Shown here piece by piece: positions 62,961 through 64,000 of a stretch of DNA of 64,000 bases (the first letter of the stretch is position 1; each line of letters begins with the position of its first letter). Under the pieces are notes generated by a model, which saw only the letters and a program-made list of their open reading frames with translations, ran no database searches and was not told the origin of the DNA. Position numbers and translations under genes: made by a program. The DNA is from Cannabis sativa (lineage: Eukaryota; Streptophyta; Magnoliopsida; Rosales; Cannabaceae): assembly GCF_029168945.1 (NCBI RefSeq), contig NC_083604.1, forward strand, positions 33,785,686-33,849,685. The letters run 5' to 3'.

Positions 62961-64000
62961 AAGTTATATATAATAATAAATAAATAAATATAATAATATA
63001 TATGTATATAAAAAAATAAACAGACCACCTCTCGTACTCTTCATCACTCATTCTCTCTTTCTCTCTCTTCAAACCACAGAAAAACCAAAAAACCCCATCA
63101 CCGACCACAATCTGGCCCCACGCATCGAACCAATCAAAACGGCAGGTGCTAGCGACCTCAACCCCCAAGCGGTACCACTCCTTTCGCTACCATTAGCTTG
63201 GGATCACAAGTCAAAGTTTGGCGGTTCAAACTTTGAACAAATTTTCCAGCCACCTCCTGTGTTCGTTTGATGAGCCATCTTTACCACTAGACTCATCTCG
63301 TCAACGAGAACAAACCTACACTAAACCATTTTGCCTAACTCACTACTTTTTTTTGTGACATTTTTTTGTAGCTTCGTCCCTTTTAGGCAACTTTCTGACA
63401 ATATTGTGTACTATTTTGATAAATAGTTAGGATGGGTGTGATCTACTCGTCGACACGGTCGTTTTGATATACACTACCCTTATTTTTGGCAACGTTTCTG
63501 GTACACTAATTTTTACCACCACCGGTAGTTAATGCGCACTGCTTAGGTGAGGTCTCGGAACTCCAAACTTTAAGTATAGGCATATTATATATCGTTGGAC
63601 TCAATTTTGAATGTAGAATGTAAAGATGATAATTGTTTGGCCATTTGATGGTATAGGTGAAAGTAATATCTAAGATTGGACTAAACAATTGGAGCTCGGG
63701 ACTTCAAACTTAAGATCATCTGTTGGACAAAGTTTAATGACTTACGAGAGGTAGGGACTCAATATGATTTTTATATGTGCTGAATATCATTAGACATATT
63801 CAAATTTTTATGATTTGCAAATTGTTTTAAACTACAAAACTTAATTTGCATATTTTTCTAAACTGTTCTGGGGCATGAAATGCCAAATATATTTTTATAC
63901 AAATATCTATGCAGATTATGATTTTTATGTTTATTCAAAATACAGCCGCTATACTGTCGAATTTTTTGTAATTAAAAAGGAATTTGTTATTTTTATTATT
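62961..64000. other. Unrecognised repeat-like sequence at the right edge
   Basis: No credible gene. It has a CT-rich start (about 63030-63075), a perfect hairpin at 63211-63236, and two imperfect copies of a TCGGAACTCCAAACTTTAAG / GTTGGACTCAATTTT pair near 63556-63610 and 63697-63745. It could be a transposon 5' region; I cannot name it. Confidence 0.3.
63211..63236. repeat. Perfect 10-bp inverted repeat
   Basis: TCAAAGTTTG, loop GCGGTT, then CAAACTTTGA. Confidence 0.8.

Overview
This window looks like nuclear DNA of a flowering plant, probably a eudicot. It is AT-rich and intron-bearing, and its left 52 kb is a stack of LTR retrotransposons inserted into one another. The right 10 kb holds one recognisable single-copy gene. 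I saw no tRNA or rRNA genes and no bacterial or organellar features. A more exact taxon cannot be read from the sequence with confidence.

Layout of the nest (1-52174). The outermost recognisable layer is copia-like copy D, on the plus strand. Its internal 3' part is at 48446-50313 and its 3' LTR at 50314-52174; its 5' part would lie left of the window. D is interrupted by a minus-strand LTR scrap (48310-48445) and by copia copy A (minus). A's leader and broken gag fill 1-5454. A's 5' LTR is split into 5455-6352, 37652-38016 and 48043-48309 by two further copies of the same family. Copy B (6353-37651) is flanked by the 5-bp duplication CTTCC. Copy C is at 38017-48042. B in turn carries two Ty3/gypsy insertions. 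One is chromovirus E1 (10390-29329, duplication AAATA), whose 3' LTR contains a sister element E2 (11111-20488, duplication GTCAT). The other is a solo gypsy LTR in the opposite orientation (34544-36861, duplication TGAAT).

E1 carries an almost complete gag-protease-RT-RNase H-integrase-chromodomain region broken by three frameshifts. E2 has the same layout but is riddled with small changes concentrated at CTG/CAG sites. This is the oddest signal in the window and looks like either a methylation-linked consensus error or an unusual CWG-directed process. Copies B, C and D share the same already decayed pol, so they look like a non-autonomous family moved in trans. They also share a long AT-rich leader with repeated modules and a GC-rich structured island near the primer site.

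Right flank. 52175-53745 is a gag-protease remnant of a Tat/Ogre-like gypsy element, followed by LTR-like sequence. A three-exon gene on the minus strand (60494 to 54434) encodes a 393-residue protein with a VARLMGLE motif and a DUF4378-type C-terminus (TRM/LONGIFOLIA-like). Splice phases match across all three exons. Its 4.8-kb second intron holds a hAT-type MITE with an 8-bp duplication and a small minisatellite. A 5'-truncated LINE ends about 110 bp upstream of its TATA box and abuts a (CT)n microsatellite at its other end. 61824-64000 has no gene I can support.
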